A program made the position numbers and the translations under genes. From NCBI GenBank assembly GCA_024707255.1, contig JANQAC010000001.1, positions 434,001 through 498,000 on the forward strand: a stretch of DNA of 64,000 nucleotides, given 5' to 3'. This document shows, piece after piece, positions 45,121 to 53,557 of the stretch (positions within the stretch are counted from its first letter, which is position 1; the number at the start of each line of letters is the position of its first letter). Source of the DNA: Asticcacaulis sp. (lineage in GTDB: Bacteria; Pseudomonadota; Alphaproteobacteria; Caulobacterales; Caulobacteraceae). The notes under the pieces are model-generated. The model ran no database searches. It was not told the origin of the DNA and worked only from the letters and a program-made list of their open reading frames with translations.

Positions 45121-46058
45121 TGCTGAGCCGTGTCGCCAACTCCATCTACTGGATGGCCCGCTACCTCGAACGCGCCGACTGCGTGGCGCGCTTCATCGAT
45201 GTCAATACCCACCTGATGCTTGACCTCGCCCTCGATCAGAACGCGGCGCAATGGTATCCGCTGGTCGCCACCTCCGGCGATGACGAGGACTTCACCCGGC
45301 GTTACAGGCAGGCGGATGAGCGCGCCGTGGTCAGGTTCATGACCTTCGACCAGAGCAACCCCAATTCGATCCTGCAATGTATCTTCCGCGCCCGCGAGAA
45401 CGCCCGCACGGTGCGCGAGGTCATTCCGGTCGAGATGTGGGAAAAGATAAACGAAATCTATCACCTGACCCAGAGCCAGAGCCGCAAGCGCTCAGTGGCC
45501 GATCTTCAGGACTATTACCGCGAAATCCGCCAGTCGGGACACCTGTTTACCGGCCTGATGCACAACACCATGAGCCGCGACATGGGCTGGCAGTTCGCCC
45601 ATATGGGCCAGATGCTGGAACGCGCCGACAAGACGGCCCGTCTGCTCGATGTGAAATACTTCCTGCTGCTGCCCCACAACGATGTCTGGAAGGACAGCGC
45701 CTATGACGCCGTCCAGTGGGGCGCGGTGCTGAAATCGGTCAATGCGCTGGAAATGTACCGCCAGCAGTTTCACACCATCAACTACAAGGACGTGACCCAG
45801 TTCCTGCTGTTCTCGAAAGCCTTCCCGCGTTCGGTGCAGTTCTGTCTGGAAAACGCCGCCGCGGCTCTGGATACCCTGACGCCGGACATGGACGAACCCA
45901 GCCAGGCCACGCGCGAAATGGAGACGCTTTGCAAGACCCTGCATCGTTCCGACACCAGCCACATCATTTCGGCCGGCCTACATGAGTTCATCGATATCTT
46001 CCAGGCCAATCTGAATCTGGTCGATGAAGCGATCTATGAGTCCTATTTCAAAAATTAG
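45120..46058 (+). CDS. Alpha-E domain protein (COG2307, former DUF403)
   Basis: 312 residues from ATG 45120 ([20 protein letters not shown]), which shares its A with the ATP-grasp stop (TGATG). All-helical. Seen: the start signature NSIYWMARYLERADCVARFI, NPNSILQCIFRARENARTVR, and GWQFAHMGQMLERADKTARL, the two ER(A)D(K)TAR helices that define alpha-E. It always travels with circularly permuted ATP-grasp genes and is proposed to be a partner or modified substrate; its exact role is unknown. Confidence 0.93.
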   Translation: MLSRVANSIYWMARYLERADCVARFIDVNTHLMLDLALDQNAAQWYPLVATSGDDEDFTRRYRQADERAVVRFMTFDQSNPNSILQCIFRARENARTVREVIPVEMWEKINEIYHLTQSQSRKRSVADLQDYYREIRQSGHLFTGLMHNTMSRDMGWQFAHMGQMLERADKTARLLDVKYFLLLPHNDVWKDSAYDAVQWGAVLKSVNALEMYRQQFHTINYKDVTQFLLFSKAFPRSVQFCLENAAAALDTLTPDMDEPSQATREMETLCKTLHRSDTSHIISAGLHEFIDIFQANLNLVDEAIYESYFKN

Positions 46059-46142
46059 CGGATTTGCCATCCACTCGTCTCGAAGCGATCACGGCGTATG
46101 CGTAAAGATCACGGCCATGAATTTGATGGACGAAAAGGACTG

Positions 46143-46195
46143 CCGGGCTGATCATCGGGCGTTCAGGGAATCCTTCGTTCCCTGATGAAGCCCGG
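46143..46195. repeat. Large two-part hairpin downstream of the alpha-E gene
   Basis: An outer stem CCGGGCT/AGCCCGG encloses an inner stem TCAGGGAA/TTCCCTGA with a 7-base loop. No T-run follows, so it is not a classical terminator. It could stabilise the 3' end of the operon transcript. The rest of the gap to the ROK gene (46196-46394) shows no gene. Confidence 0.45.
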
Positions 46196-46394
46196 TGCCC
46201 AGCCCCTCAAGATTGATCTTACAATTTCAAACGATAAGCCTTATAGACTAAAAGTGAATCAGGACGCCTGCCGGTTGAGGGAAATGACTGGCAAAACCTC
46301 CTTATCAAGCGCCGTTCAAGGCGTGATAAAAACAAACCCGCAGCGGAAATACCAGCGCGGGTAAGACAATATACTTACCCCGGAGGGGTTGCTT

Positions 46395-47642
46395 ATGGGT
46401 GCGGATCAAAGGGGCGTGGATGAGCGGGTGGGCACTGGCCGGCCAGAGCCCAGGGGACACGCGCTCGGCGACTCGCTCTCCGGCACCAATCTCGAACGGG
46501 CCGGCGATCACAACCAGCGCGTCACCCTTCAGGCCATCCGCGCCGCCGGCGGTCCGATCACCCGCGCCGATATCACAGACCTGACCGGCCTTACCGCCCC
46601 CGCCATCGCCAATATCACCAAACGCCTGCTGAATGACGGCATGATCCTGAAAGCCGGTCGCCAGTTGGGCGGACGCGGCCAGCCGGCCACCAAGCTGGTG
46701 GTCAATCCGGATGGCGCCTTCTCCATCGGGCTGAATATCGACCGCGACCACATTGCCATCGTGGCGCTTGATTTCGTCGGCAATGTGCGCGCCCGCGTCT
46801 GCCGCGAAGTCCACTTCGCCATGCCCGATGAAGTCGTCGCCTTCTTCAAGGCCGAGGTCGACCGGATCGTGGCCGACAAGGCCATCGATATGTCCCGCCT
46901 GATCGGCATTGGTATCGGCATCCCTGACGATCTCGGCCGTGTACCCGTGGCCAATCGCCCCGACGCCTACCACATCTGGTCCGAAATCGATGTCGCCGCC
47001 CTGTTCGCCGAAGTCCTGCCCGTGCCGGTCTATGTTGAAAACGACGCCGCCGCCGCGTCGATCGGTGAAATGCAGTTCGGCCATGGCCTGAGGCATCGCA
47101 GCTTTATCTACACCATTATCAGCGCGGGCCTTGGCGGCGGACTGGTGATAGACGGACACTATTATCGCGGCGCCGATGGGCGTTCGGGCGAGATCGGTTT
47201 TCTGCCCGTGACCGATGAAAACGGCCAGCCGCAAACCCTGGAAGACATGGTCTCGCTCTATTCGCTGTACGATTACCTGCGCAAGGCCGGCATCAATGCC
47301 TCCACGCCCGAAGACCTCGAATCCTTAGGCGCCTCCGCGCAGGCCCGCGTGGACGCCTGGCTTGATCGCGCCACCGACAAGCTGTTCGAACCTTTCCTGG
47401 TCATGAGTTGCGCCATCAATCCGGAAGCCCATTTCATCGGCGGTCGCCTGCCCGCGGCCTATATCGAACAGCTTTGCATCCGCCTGAACCGCAAATTCGC
47501 CGCCTATCAGGGCCGCATCAAGACGCTGCCGCCCGTCATGCGCGCCGATCTGGCCGTCGATGCGGCAGCGCGCGGCGCCGGCATCCTGCCGTTCAACGAC
47601 CGCTTCCTGCCGATCCGCGAAGCCTTGATGAAGACCGGCTGA
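46395..47642 (+). CDS. ROK-family transcriptional regulator
   Basis: 415 residues from ATG 46395, set by GGAGGGG 6 bases upstream. Seen: an N-terminal winged-helix region (NQRVTLQAIRAAGGPITRAD, LTAPAIANITKRLLNDGMIL), then the sugar-kinase-like ROK domain with FSIGLNIDRDHIAIVALDF, VYVENDAAAASIGE and TIISAGLGGGLVIDG. The usual zinc motif CGCxxxGC is not visible, which is common in regulator-type ROKs. It probably senses a sugar or sugar phosphate; no adjacent sugar genes identify it. Confidence 0.88.
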   Translation: MGADQRGVDERVGTGRPEPRGHALGDSLSGTNLERAGDHNQRVTLQAIRAAGGPITRADITDLTGLTAPAIANITKRLLNDGMILKAGRQLGGRGQPATKLVVNPDGAFSIGLNIDRDHIAIVALDFVGNVRARVCREVHFAMPDEVVAFFKAEVDRIVADKAIDMSRLIGIGIGIPDDLGRVPVANRPDAYHIWSEIDVAALFAEVLPVPVYVENDAAAASIGEMQFGHGLRHRSFIYTIISAGLGGGLVIDGHYYRGADGRSGEIGFLPVTDENGQPQTLEDMVSLYSLYDYLRKAGINASTPEDLESLGASAQARVDAWLDRATDKLFEPFLVMSCAINPEAHFIGGRLPAAYIEQLCIRLNRKFAAYQGRIKTLPPVMRADLAVDAAARGAGILPFNDRFLPIREALMKTG

Positions 47643-47644
47643 TC

Positions 47645-47734
47645 ATGGGAAGATTACTGATGTCAATACTCCTGACTTTTGTGGGGGTGACCTGCATCTT
47701 CATAGCCATTCTGGCATGGCTATATGCGCAGTAG
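47645..47734 (+). CDS. Possible 29-residue single-span membrane microprotein
   Basis: ATG 47645, two bases after the ROK stop, to TAG 47734. The product is one hydrophobic helix (MSILLTFVGVTCIFIAILAW within it) with a short polar start and end. It ends exactly where the convergent nrsF gene ends. No family known; translation through coupling with the ROK gene is plausible but unproved. Confidence 0.35.
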   Translation: MGRLLMSILLTFVGVTCIFIAILAWLYAQ

Positions 47735-48385
47735 CTACCAGCGCAGCAGTTTCCCGCCCAGCAATGCCGCAATCCCGGTAAGGATCGCCACGGCCATGCC
47801 GTAGACCAGCAGCAGATAGACCGGCGCATCCCCCTGGCAATGCAGGGCATAGGCCGCCGCCATCAGCGAGGCCGTCGCCAGGCCACTCAGGGCACCCAGA
47901 CTTACGGGATGCGAGGTCGCCGAGCGCCGCAACCATAGGCGCCACAGCACGATCAGCCCGGCCATACCGCCGCACAGGATGGTCATGTAGCAGATCAGCA
48001 CGCCATCGCTGAGATTGGCCATGGTGCTGTCCCAGCCGTCATGCTGAAATTCCACCAGCAGGGCGCCGAATACGATCGCGCCGATGATCAGCACCGGCAT
48101 CAGATAGCGCAGTTTCGGCCGTCCTTCCGGACGGACCAGGCCGGACGCCCCCAGAAGGGCGCTGATACCAAGCGCCAGGAACATCAGGGGTTTGACGACC
48201 GGCATATGGCTGCGTGGCCACTCGCCGCCCATCAGCGCCGTCAACTCCGGGCGAGGACCATAGAAAAACCAGATGTAGAACACGGCCACGACCAGACCGG
48301 CCAGAGCCCCCAGCCACAATGGCCGGCTGCGCAACGGCTTCACCGGCTTCAGATCATGGGTCAGACTGTCAATAAGGTCACTCAT
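47735..48385 (-). CDS. nrsF: NrsF-type anti-sigma factor (DUF1109)
   Basis: 216 residues from ATG 48385 (MSDLIDSLTHDLKPVKPLRS). Seen: six membrane segments (for example LWLGALAGLVVAVFYIWFFY, VLIIGAIVFGALLVE, VLICYMTILCGGMAGLIVLW). In Caulobacter, NrsF (DUF1109) holds sigma F at the membrane through cysteines and releases it under metal or oxidant stress. Cysteines are present in membrane-proximal positions (ICYMTILCGG, LHCQGD). It overlaps the sigF stop by 4 bases, the expected sigma/anti-sigma pairing. Confidence 0.88.
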   Translation of the reverse strand: MSDLIDSLTHDLKPVKPLRSRPLWLGALAGLVVAVFYIWFFYGPRPELTALMGGEWPRSHMPVVKPLMFLALGISALLGASGLVRPEGRPKLRYLMPVLIIGAIVFGALLVEFQHDGWDSTMANLSDGVLICYMTILCGGMAGLIVLWRLWLRRSATSHPVSLGALSGLATASLMAAAYALHCQGDAPVYLLLVYGMAVAILTGIAALLGGKLLRW

Positions 48386-48921
48386 TGACGCCTCTCCTTG
48401 ATACCCACGAGCGATTGCAGCTTTTTCAGCCCGCGATGGACGGTGACCTTGACCGCCGAAGCGCTCTTGCCGGTCTGCCCCGCCACCTCCTCGACGCTCA
48501 GGCCGTCCAGCTTGTGCAGCTTGATGATCCGCGCCTGGTCCTTCGGCAACTGCGCCAGCAGAACCGCCACGTCGCGCGCCGCCAGGTCGGGCTGCATCCC
48601 GTCTTCCAGGCCCAGTTCCTCGTTCAGTTCGACATGGACATGACGGCCGCTCTTGCGCACAAAATCGATCAGCTTGTGACGCGCCACCGCCGAGATCCAC
48701 GGCAGGAAAGGCGATCCGGGATCGTAGGTGTGGCGTTTCTCATGCAAACTCAAAAGCGTCATCTGTACTAAATCTTCACCATCGCTGCCCATCAGGCGCC
48801 GCCGGAAATAGGCCACCAGCCAGGGTCTCAGGGCTTCCAGCAGGGCACGGTATGCCGCAGCGTCACCGCCCTGCGCCCGGCGCATCAAAGCCTGCCATTC
48901 ACTGATATTATACGAGGCCAT
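48382..48921 (-). CDS. sigF: ECF sigma factor SigF
   Basis: Up to 179 residues from ATG 48921. Seen: region 2 (YRALLEALRPWLVAYFRRRL, GSDGEDLVQMTLLSLHEKRH, SPFLPWISAVARHKLIDFVR) and region 4 (LPKDQARIIKLHKLDGLSVE, GKSASAVKVTVHRGLKKLQS). The pairing with nrsF makes it the sigma F of the Caulobacter metal/oxidant response. A sigma F-like promoter motif overlaps the first ATG, so an in-frame ATG at 48885 (167 residues) may be the true start; sigma region 2 starts only after it. Confidence 0.88.
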   Translation of the reverse strand: MASYNISEWQALMRRAQGGDAAAYRALLEALRPWLVAYFRRRLMGSDGEDLVQMTLLSLHEKRHTYDPGSPFLPWISAVARHKLIDFVRKSGRHVHVELNEELGLEDGMQPDLAARDVAVLLAQLPKDQARIIKLHKLDGLSVEEVAGQTGKSASAVKVTVHRGLKKLQSLVGIKERRQ

Positions 48922-48936
48922 GCGCGTTAAGGTTAC
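48911..48936 (-). promoter_or_regulatory. Sigma F-like promoter motif overlapping the first sigF ATG
   Basis: On the minus strand GTAACC (48936-48931) is followed after 16 bases by CGTA (48914-48911). The sigma F motif reported in Caulobacter is, to my knowledge, GTAACC-N16-CGAA, so this matches except one base. Transcription from it would start inside the longer sigF frame. Confidence 0.4.
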
Positions 48937-48960
48937 GTTCCGCGGTTGAGGTGCTTGTTA

Positions 48961-49995
48961 TTAACCGTCGAACAGGTCCGGCGCAATGGGGGGCGAGGGC
49001 GGCGGTGTCAGGCCCAGGTGCAGGTAGGCCCGCGCGCAGGCCGTCCGTCCGCGCTGGGTCCGCTGGATAAAGCCCTGCTGGAGCAAGTAAGGCTCGATCA
49101 TGTCCTCCACCGCGTCGCGCGCCTCGGCGATGGCCGCTGACAGCGTTTCCAGCCCCACAGGCCCGCCGCCATAGTTTTCGATCAGCGCCTTGAGATAGCG
49201 GCGGTCGGAGTGATCCAGCCCCACCGGATCGACCTCCAGCCGTGCCAGCGCCTTGGACGCGGCCTTTTTATCTATAATTTCTGCCCCTTCGGCATGGGCA
49301 AAGTCACGCACCCGCCGCAGCAGACGCCCCGCCACACGCGGCGTGCCGCGCGAGCGCGAGGCAATCTCCAGCGCACCATCTTCGGATAGCGGCGCGCCCA
49401 TCTTGCGCCCCGCCCCCATGACCACACGTACCAGTTCCTCCGGCGTGTAGAATTCCAGCCGCAGCGGAATGCCGAAACGGTCGCGCAAGGGGGTAGACAG
49501 TAACCCCGCCCGCGTCGTCGCGCCCACCAGGGTAAAGGGCGCCAGGTCGATGCGCACCGTGCGCGCCGCCGGCCCGTCACCGATAATCAAGTCGAGCACA
49601 TAGTCTTCCATCGCCGGATAGAGGATTTCCTCGACCGCCGGATTAAGCCGGTGGATTTCGTCGATAAACAGGACGTCGTTCGGTTCCAGATTGGAGAGGA
49701 TCGCCGCCAGGTCGCCCGCCTTAGCCAGAACCGGCCCGGACGTGGCGCGAAAACCGACGCCCAGTTCTCGCGCCACGATCTGCGCCAGGGTCGTCTTTCC
49801 CAGCCCCGGCGGACCATAGAACAGCACATGGTCCAGCGCTTCCTTGCGCTGCGCGGCGGCGGTCACGAAGACCTTCAGATTGGCCTTGAGCGGCGCCTGG
49901 CCGACGAAATCGTCAAAGGTCTGCGGCCGCAGGGCACGGTCCTGCGCGCGCTCTTCGTAATCAGTGTCAGATTCACCGGAGATTAATCTAGCCAT
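48961..49995 (-). CDS. ruvB: Holliday junction branch-migration ATPase RuvB
   Basis: 344 residues. AAA+ motor that drives branch migration with RuvA. Seen: Walker [14 protein letters not shown], Walker [12 protein letters not shown], sensor segment [19 protein letters not shown], the arginine-finger area, and the C-terminal winged-helix ([34 protein letters not shown]). The gene order ruvC-ruvA-ruvB on one strand, with the ruvA stop region 1 base away, is standard. Confidence 0.97.
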   Translation of the reverse strand: MARLISGESDTDYEERAQDRALRPQTFDDFVGQAPLKANLKVFVTAAAQRKEALDHVLFYGPPGLGKTTLAQIVARELGVGFRATSGPVLAKAGDLAAILSNLEPNDVLFIDEIHRLNPAVEEILYPAMEDYVLDLIIGDGPAARTVRIDLAPFTLVGATTRAGLLSTPLRDRFGIPLRLEFYTPEELVRVVMGAGRKMGAPLSEDGALEIASRSRGTPRVAGRLLRRVRDFAHAEGAEIIDKKAASKALARLEVDPVGLDHSDRRYLKALIENYGGGPVGLETLSAAIAEARDAVEDMIEPYLLQQGFIQRTQRGRTACARAYLHLGLTPPPSPPIAPDLFDG

Positions 49996-49996
49996 G

Positions 49997-50605
49997 CTAT
50001 TTACTCAACGCCTTCAACGCGGCGCGGATTACCGCCGGCAGTTCGGCATCAGCCCCAAGCTGCGCCAAAGCTGTTTCCACCGCCAGCCGCGCATTCTGTT
50101 CGGCAACGCCCAGCCCCATCAGTCCCGCCACCGCTTCGCCATTGACCGTGGTTTTGACGACCACGCCCACCGGGGCATGGATCACCGGCCCGAAATCGGC
50201 CGTGGTCAGTACCTTGCCCTTCAGCTCGATCACGATACGCTGCGCCAGCTTGGGGCCCACACCGGAGGCGCGCACCACGGCCGTCTTGTCCTCGTGCGCC
50301 ACCGCCTGGGCCAGTTGTTGCGGTGTAAGCACATCGAGCACGGCCAGAGCCGCCTTCGGCCCTACACCCTGCACACTTTGCAAGGCTTCAAACGCCTTGC
50401 GCTCATCCTTATTGAGGAAGCCATAGAGCCGTGTGCCGTCCTCGCGCGTCTGGCTTTCGATATGCAGGATCACCTCGGCGCCCAGGTCCGGCAGGGCGGC
50501 GATCGTGCGTATGCCACAGCGCACGACATAGCCGACGCCGGCGCATTCGATCAGCACCTCCTCGTCGGTGGTTTCCAGCAGCAGACCGCGCAGACGACCG
50601 ATCAC
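49997..50605 (-). CDS. ruvA: Holliday junction DNA-binding protein RuvA
   Basis: 202 residues from GTG 50605 (start [16 protein letters not shown]). Seen: domain I OB-fold ([20 protein letters not shown]), the helix-hairpin-helix motifs [19 protein letters not shown] and [18 protein letters not shown], and a C-terminal helical RuvB-contact domain. The GTG overlaps the ruvC TGA by 4 bases. A longer upstream reading is rejected because it crosses ruvC in the wrong frame. Confidence 0.96.
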   Translation of the reverse strand: MIGRLRGLLLETTDEEVLIECAGVGYVVRCGIRTIAALPDLGAEVILHIESQTREDGTRLYGFLNKDERKAFEALQSVQGVGPKAALAVLDVLTPQQLAQAVAHEDKTAVVRASGVGPKLAQRIVIELKGKVLTTADFGPVIHAPVGVVVKTTVNGEAVAGLMGLGVAEQNARLAVETALAQLGADAELPAVIRAALKALSK

Positions 50606-51110
50606 GCGAGCATCCTTTTCAGAGTGTTCATCTTGCGTTTGTGCGCGTGTGTAATGGCGCAGGCCAGGGCATCGGCGGCATCCGCCTTCATGCTCGCGTC
50701 CGCCTTGGGGAGCAGGCGTTTGATCATGAACAACACCTGGTCCTTGTCGGCCTTGCCGGCCCCAACCACCGATTTCTTGATATCCAGCGCGGCATATTCC
50801 GCCACCGGCATCCCCGCCTTGGCCGGCGCCAGCATGGCGGCCGCGCGCGCATGGCCCAGTTTCAGGGTCGATGACGGGTTCATATTGACGAAGGTTTCCT
50901 CTATGGCCGCCTCGTCCGGCGTCCATTCGGCAATGACCGCCCCAGGCTCTCAAACAGGTGCAGCAGGCGCACCGACAGGTCGAGATCGGTCGGTGGCTCG
51001 ATAACGCCATGCGCCACCCATGAGAGCCGTGCGCCTTCGACATCGATCAGCCCCCACCCCAGACGCCTCAGTCCCGGATCAAGCCCCAATATGCGCACAA
51101 CGTTCTTCAT
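50602..51110 (-). CDS. ruvC: Holliday junction resolvase RuvC (single-base frameshift)
   Basis: Endonuclease that cuts Holliday junctions. Seen: N-terminal [20 protein letters not shown] with the first catalytic Asp, then a break after LFESLG, and the C-terminal part [51 protein letters not shown] in another frame. The C-run at 50940-50943 has four bases where five are needed; restoring it yields [20 protein letters not shown], which contains the expected catalytic Glu pair, and a 169-residue protein of normal size. Confidence 0.93.
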
Positions 51111-51294
51111 ATGTTCGCTTGTATCCGCAACGGCTGACTCGCGCAAGCCCGCCGAAGCTCTATGGCCAGAAAGTTGCAAGACTGCCGCGAAAAGCCGCTT
51201 AATTCGCCTTTTGGCACAGGTTTTGGAATTTACCTTTGCCATAAAGCCAAAGCTGGGGTTAATGTTTTATGAAGATAAGCGTTGCGGGGGCCGT

Positions 51295-53034
51295 ATGAGC
51301 AGTTCGAATCCGACAATGGGTGCCGTAAGCGGGACGCGCCGGAGCAGTCCGGCGGGTTTTTTCGTGCTGATCGCCCTGGCTGTCGCCCTGGCGGCTTTCG
51401 CGCTTTACAAGGGCCAGGCGCCTGTGCGCACCCCCTTTCCGGAAGACTGGATCATCTGGGCCCGCGGCACCGCCACCTGGGCCGGGGCCCTGGCCGTCGG
51501 TGTGGTCGTGCTGCTGATCGGCGTCATCGGCCTGGTCGTCAACCTTTTCAGTGCGGCCCGTCCGGCGCGCAAGACGCACCCTAAGGCCATGCCGGCCGAA
51601 ATCGAACTGGCCGCCGCACCCGCCGTCGATCTCCAGACTGCCACGCGTGCCAGTGAGAGCCGGAATAGTGAAAGCCGGGGCAATCTGCGCTTCAATGCAC
51701 AGAATGTCGCCGCCCTCGGCCTGTCCGGCGATCATCTGGAAACCGTTGCCGCTCCCTCCCTGGAGGTCCAGTCGCTCGAACCGGCCATTTTCAGCGATCA
51801 CGGCGCCTTTTCCGATAACGCCTCCGACAGCTTCATGACGCGGATGCCGGAAGCACCAGTCGAAGCTGCCATCGAAGCCCCTACCCAGGCCCCACTCCAG
51901 GCCCCCGGCGAAGTCCCCGCCTTTGATGCCACCGCTGCCCTTTCCGAGACGCACGGCCTGCACATCCACACGCCGACGGCCGAAATAGTGCCGATTCGCC
52001 CGGATATTGTCCTGCCGGCGGAAGCCGAACATGATCCACTGGCCGCTGCCCTGCTGGCCGAAACGCCGGATGTCGTTACCCATGCCCCGCAAGGCGATAT
52101 CAACGCCGTGATCAGCTCGGCCATGCGGTTCGCGCCGCAAAGCGAGCCGCAGCCGGAAGCGATAGTTCATCCCGTTGAGGCCGTCGCCGAAACCATTGCC
52201 GCGCCCGCTGCCGAAATCATCCCCGATGTCGTGCCGGCGCCCATGCCCGAACCACTTGATGACGAAGCCGAAATCCGCCAAGCGGCTCGTACCGCATTGT
52301 CTGTCTGGCCGGATTCGACCCGCGCCATCGCCGCCGATGAACTGAGCGTGCGGATATCGCATCTATATTATGACAAGTCCCCGGCCAGCCAGAAAGCCTT
52401 CCAGCTCATCGCCTCCGGTGACCTGTCCGCCGCCGCCGCCGCCCTCGCCGCCCAGGCGGACGCCCTGGCCGAGGCCGGCAATCATGCCGCCGCCGCCGAA
52501 TTGTGGCGCGTCTCCGGTGCCCTGCATATGGGCCGTGACGACAGCAAGGCCATGGCCGCATACGAGCATGTCTCGGAACTAGATCCGAACGACGCCAATA
52601 TTCATCTCTATCTGGCGCGCCGCTACCAGATGGCCGGCGATACCGCCCGCCAGCCCGCCGTCATCGCCCGTGCGCTTGGCGTGATCAGCGATCCGGCCAT
52701 CCGCGCCGAACTGCTGGCGCCCTATGCCGATCTCAAGCTGAAAGCCGGCGATGCCGGGGCCGCCGGCGATGCCTTCGAGGAACTGAGCCGTTTGCACGAA
52801 ACCGAAGCCTATCTGCGGCCGGATGATGTCGGCGTCCGCTCCACCCTGGCCATTACCGTGGCCCGCCTGGCACAGGCGCGCGAAATGCAGGGCGCCTTTG
52901 AAGAAGCCGGCCCGCTGTATCGCAAGGCCCACAAGGTTTTTGCTGATCTTTCGGCTCTGAAGCCAGAGCATCCCGGCCTGCGCGCCATGGCGGATAATGC
53001 CCTGCGCGACGCCCAGCGCTTCAATATTGCCTGA
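51295..53034 (+). CDS. Membrane protein with long disordered linker and C-terminal TPR-like region
   Basis: 579 residues from ATG 51295. Seen: two N-terminal membrane segments (AGFFVLIALAVALAAFAL and WAGALAVGVVVLLIGVIGLV), a long Ala/Pro/Glu-rich linker (about residues 85-340), and a helical repeat region (about 370-570; GDLSAAAAALAAQADALAEA, NHAAAAELWRVSGALHMGRD, NDANIHLYLARRYQMAGDTA, YRKAHKVFADLSALKPEH). Probably a membrane-anchored scaffold. Function unknown. It is divergent from ruvC. Confidence 0.8.
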   Translation: MSSSNPTMGAVSGTRRSSPAGFFVLIALAVALAAFALYKGQAPVRTPFPEDWIIWARGTATWAGALAVGVVVLLIGVIGLVVNLFSAARPARKTHPKAMPAEIELAAAPAVDLQTATRASESRNSESRGNLRFNAQNVAALGLSGDHLETVAAPSLEVQSLEPAIFSDHGAFSDNASDSFMTRMPEAPVEAAIEAPTQAPLQAPGEVPAFDATAALSETHGLHIHTPTAEIVPIRPDIVLPAEAEHDPLAAALLAETPDVVTHAPQGDINAVISSAMRFAPQSEPQPEAIVHPVEAVAETIAAPAAEIIPDVVPAPMPEPLDDEAEIRQAARTALSVWPDSTRAIAADELSVRISHLYYDKSPASQKAFQLIASGDLSAAAAALAAQADALAEAGNHAAAAELWRVSGALHMGRDDSKAMAAYEHVSELDPNDANIHLYLARRYQMAGDTARQPAVIARALGVISDPAIRAELLAPYADLKLKAGDAGAAGDAFEELSRLHETEAYLRPDDVGVRSTLAITVARLAQAREMQGAFEEAGPLYRKAHKVFADLSALKPEHPGLRAMADNALRDAQRFNIA

Positions 53035-53095
53035 TCCCTATTGACACTTTGCACGGCAGCCCGGAAGCAGGACGCTCCATCTTCCGGAGTTTGTC

Positions 53096-53446
53096 GTGCT
53101 CAAAATCTCCCCTGCCTTCGCCACCATTGGCCTGCTGATCTGTTCCAACCTGTTCATGACCCTGGCGTGGTATGGCCACCTCAAGTTCAAGATGGAAAAG
53201 CTGTGGGTGGTCATTCTGGTAAGCTGGGGCATCGCCTTCTTCGAATACTGCTTCCAGGTGCCGGCAAACCGCATCGGCTATGGCACCTTTTCCGCGGCAC
53301 AGCTCAAGACGATCCAGGAAGTCATCACCCTGACGGTCTTCGTCATCTTCTCGGCGGTCTATCTCGGCGAACCCCTGAAATGGCAGACTGCGGTCGGCTT
53401 CACCCTGATCGCCTGCGGCGCCGGCTTCGTCTTCTACAAGCCGTGA
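53096..53446 (+). CDS. DUF486 (DMT-type) small membrane protein
   Basis: 116 residues from GTG 53096, set by GGAG 6 bases upstream. Seen: four membrane segments (FATIGLLICSNLFMTLAWYG, LWVVILVSWGIAFFEYCFQV, ITLTVFVIFSAVYLGEPL, TAVGFTLIACGAGFVFYKP). The PANRIGYGTFSAAQLKTIQE loop is the DUF486 hallmark. Related to drug/metabolite transporters; substrate unknown. Confidence 0.92.
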   Translation: MLKISPAFATIGLLICSNLFMTLAWYGHLKFKMEKLWVVILVSWGIAFFEYCFQVPANRIGYGTFSAAQLKTIQEVITLTVFVIFSAVYLGEPLKWQTAVGFTLIACGAGFVFYKP

Positions 53447-53557
53447 ATTCACCTCACGCCTGAATTGTGTGACAATCTGAAAGCTTCATGATAACGCTGT
53501 CATCAATACAGCCGCACAAACAACTCGCGGCCAGAAAAGACAACGGGAAGAACCATC

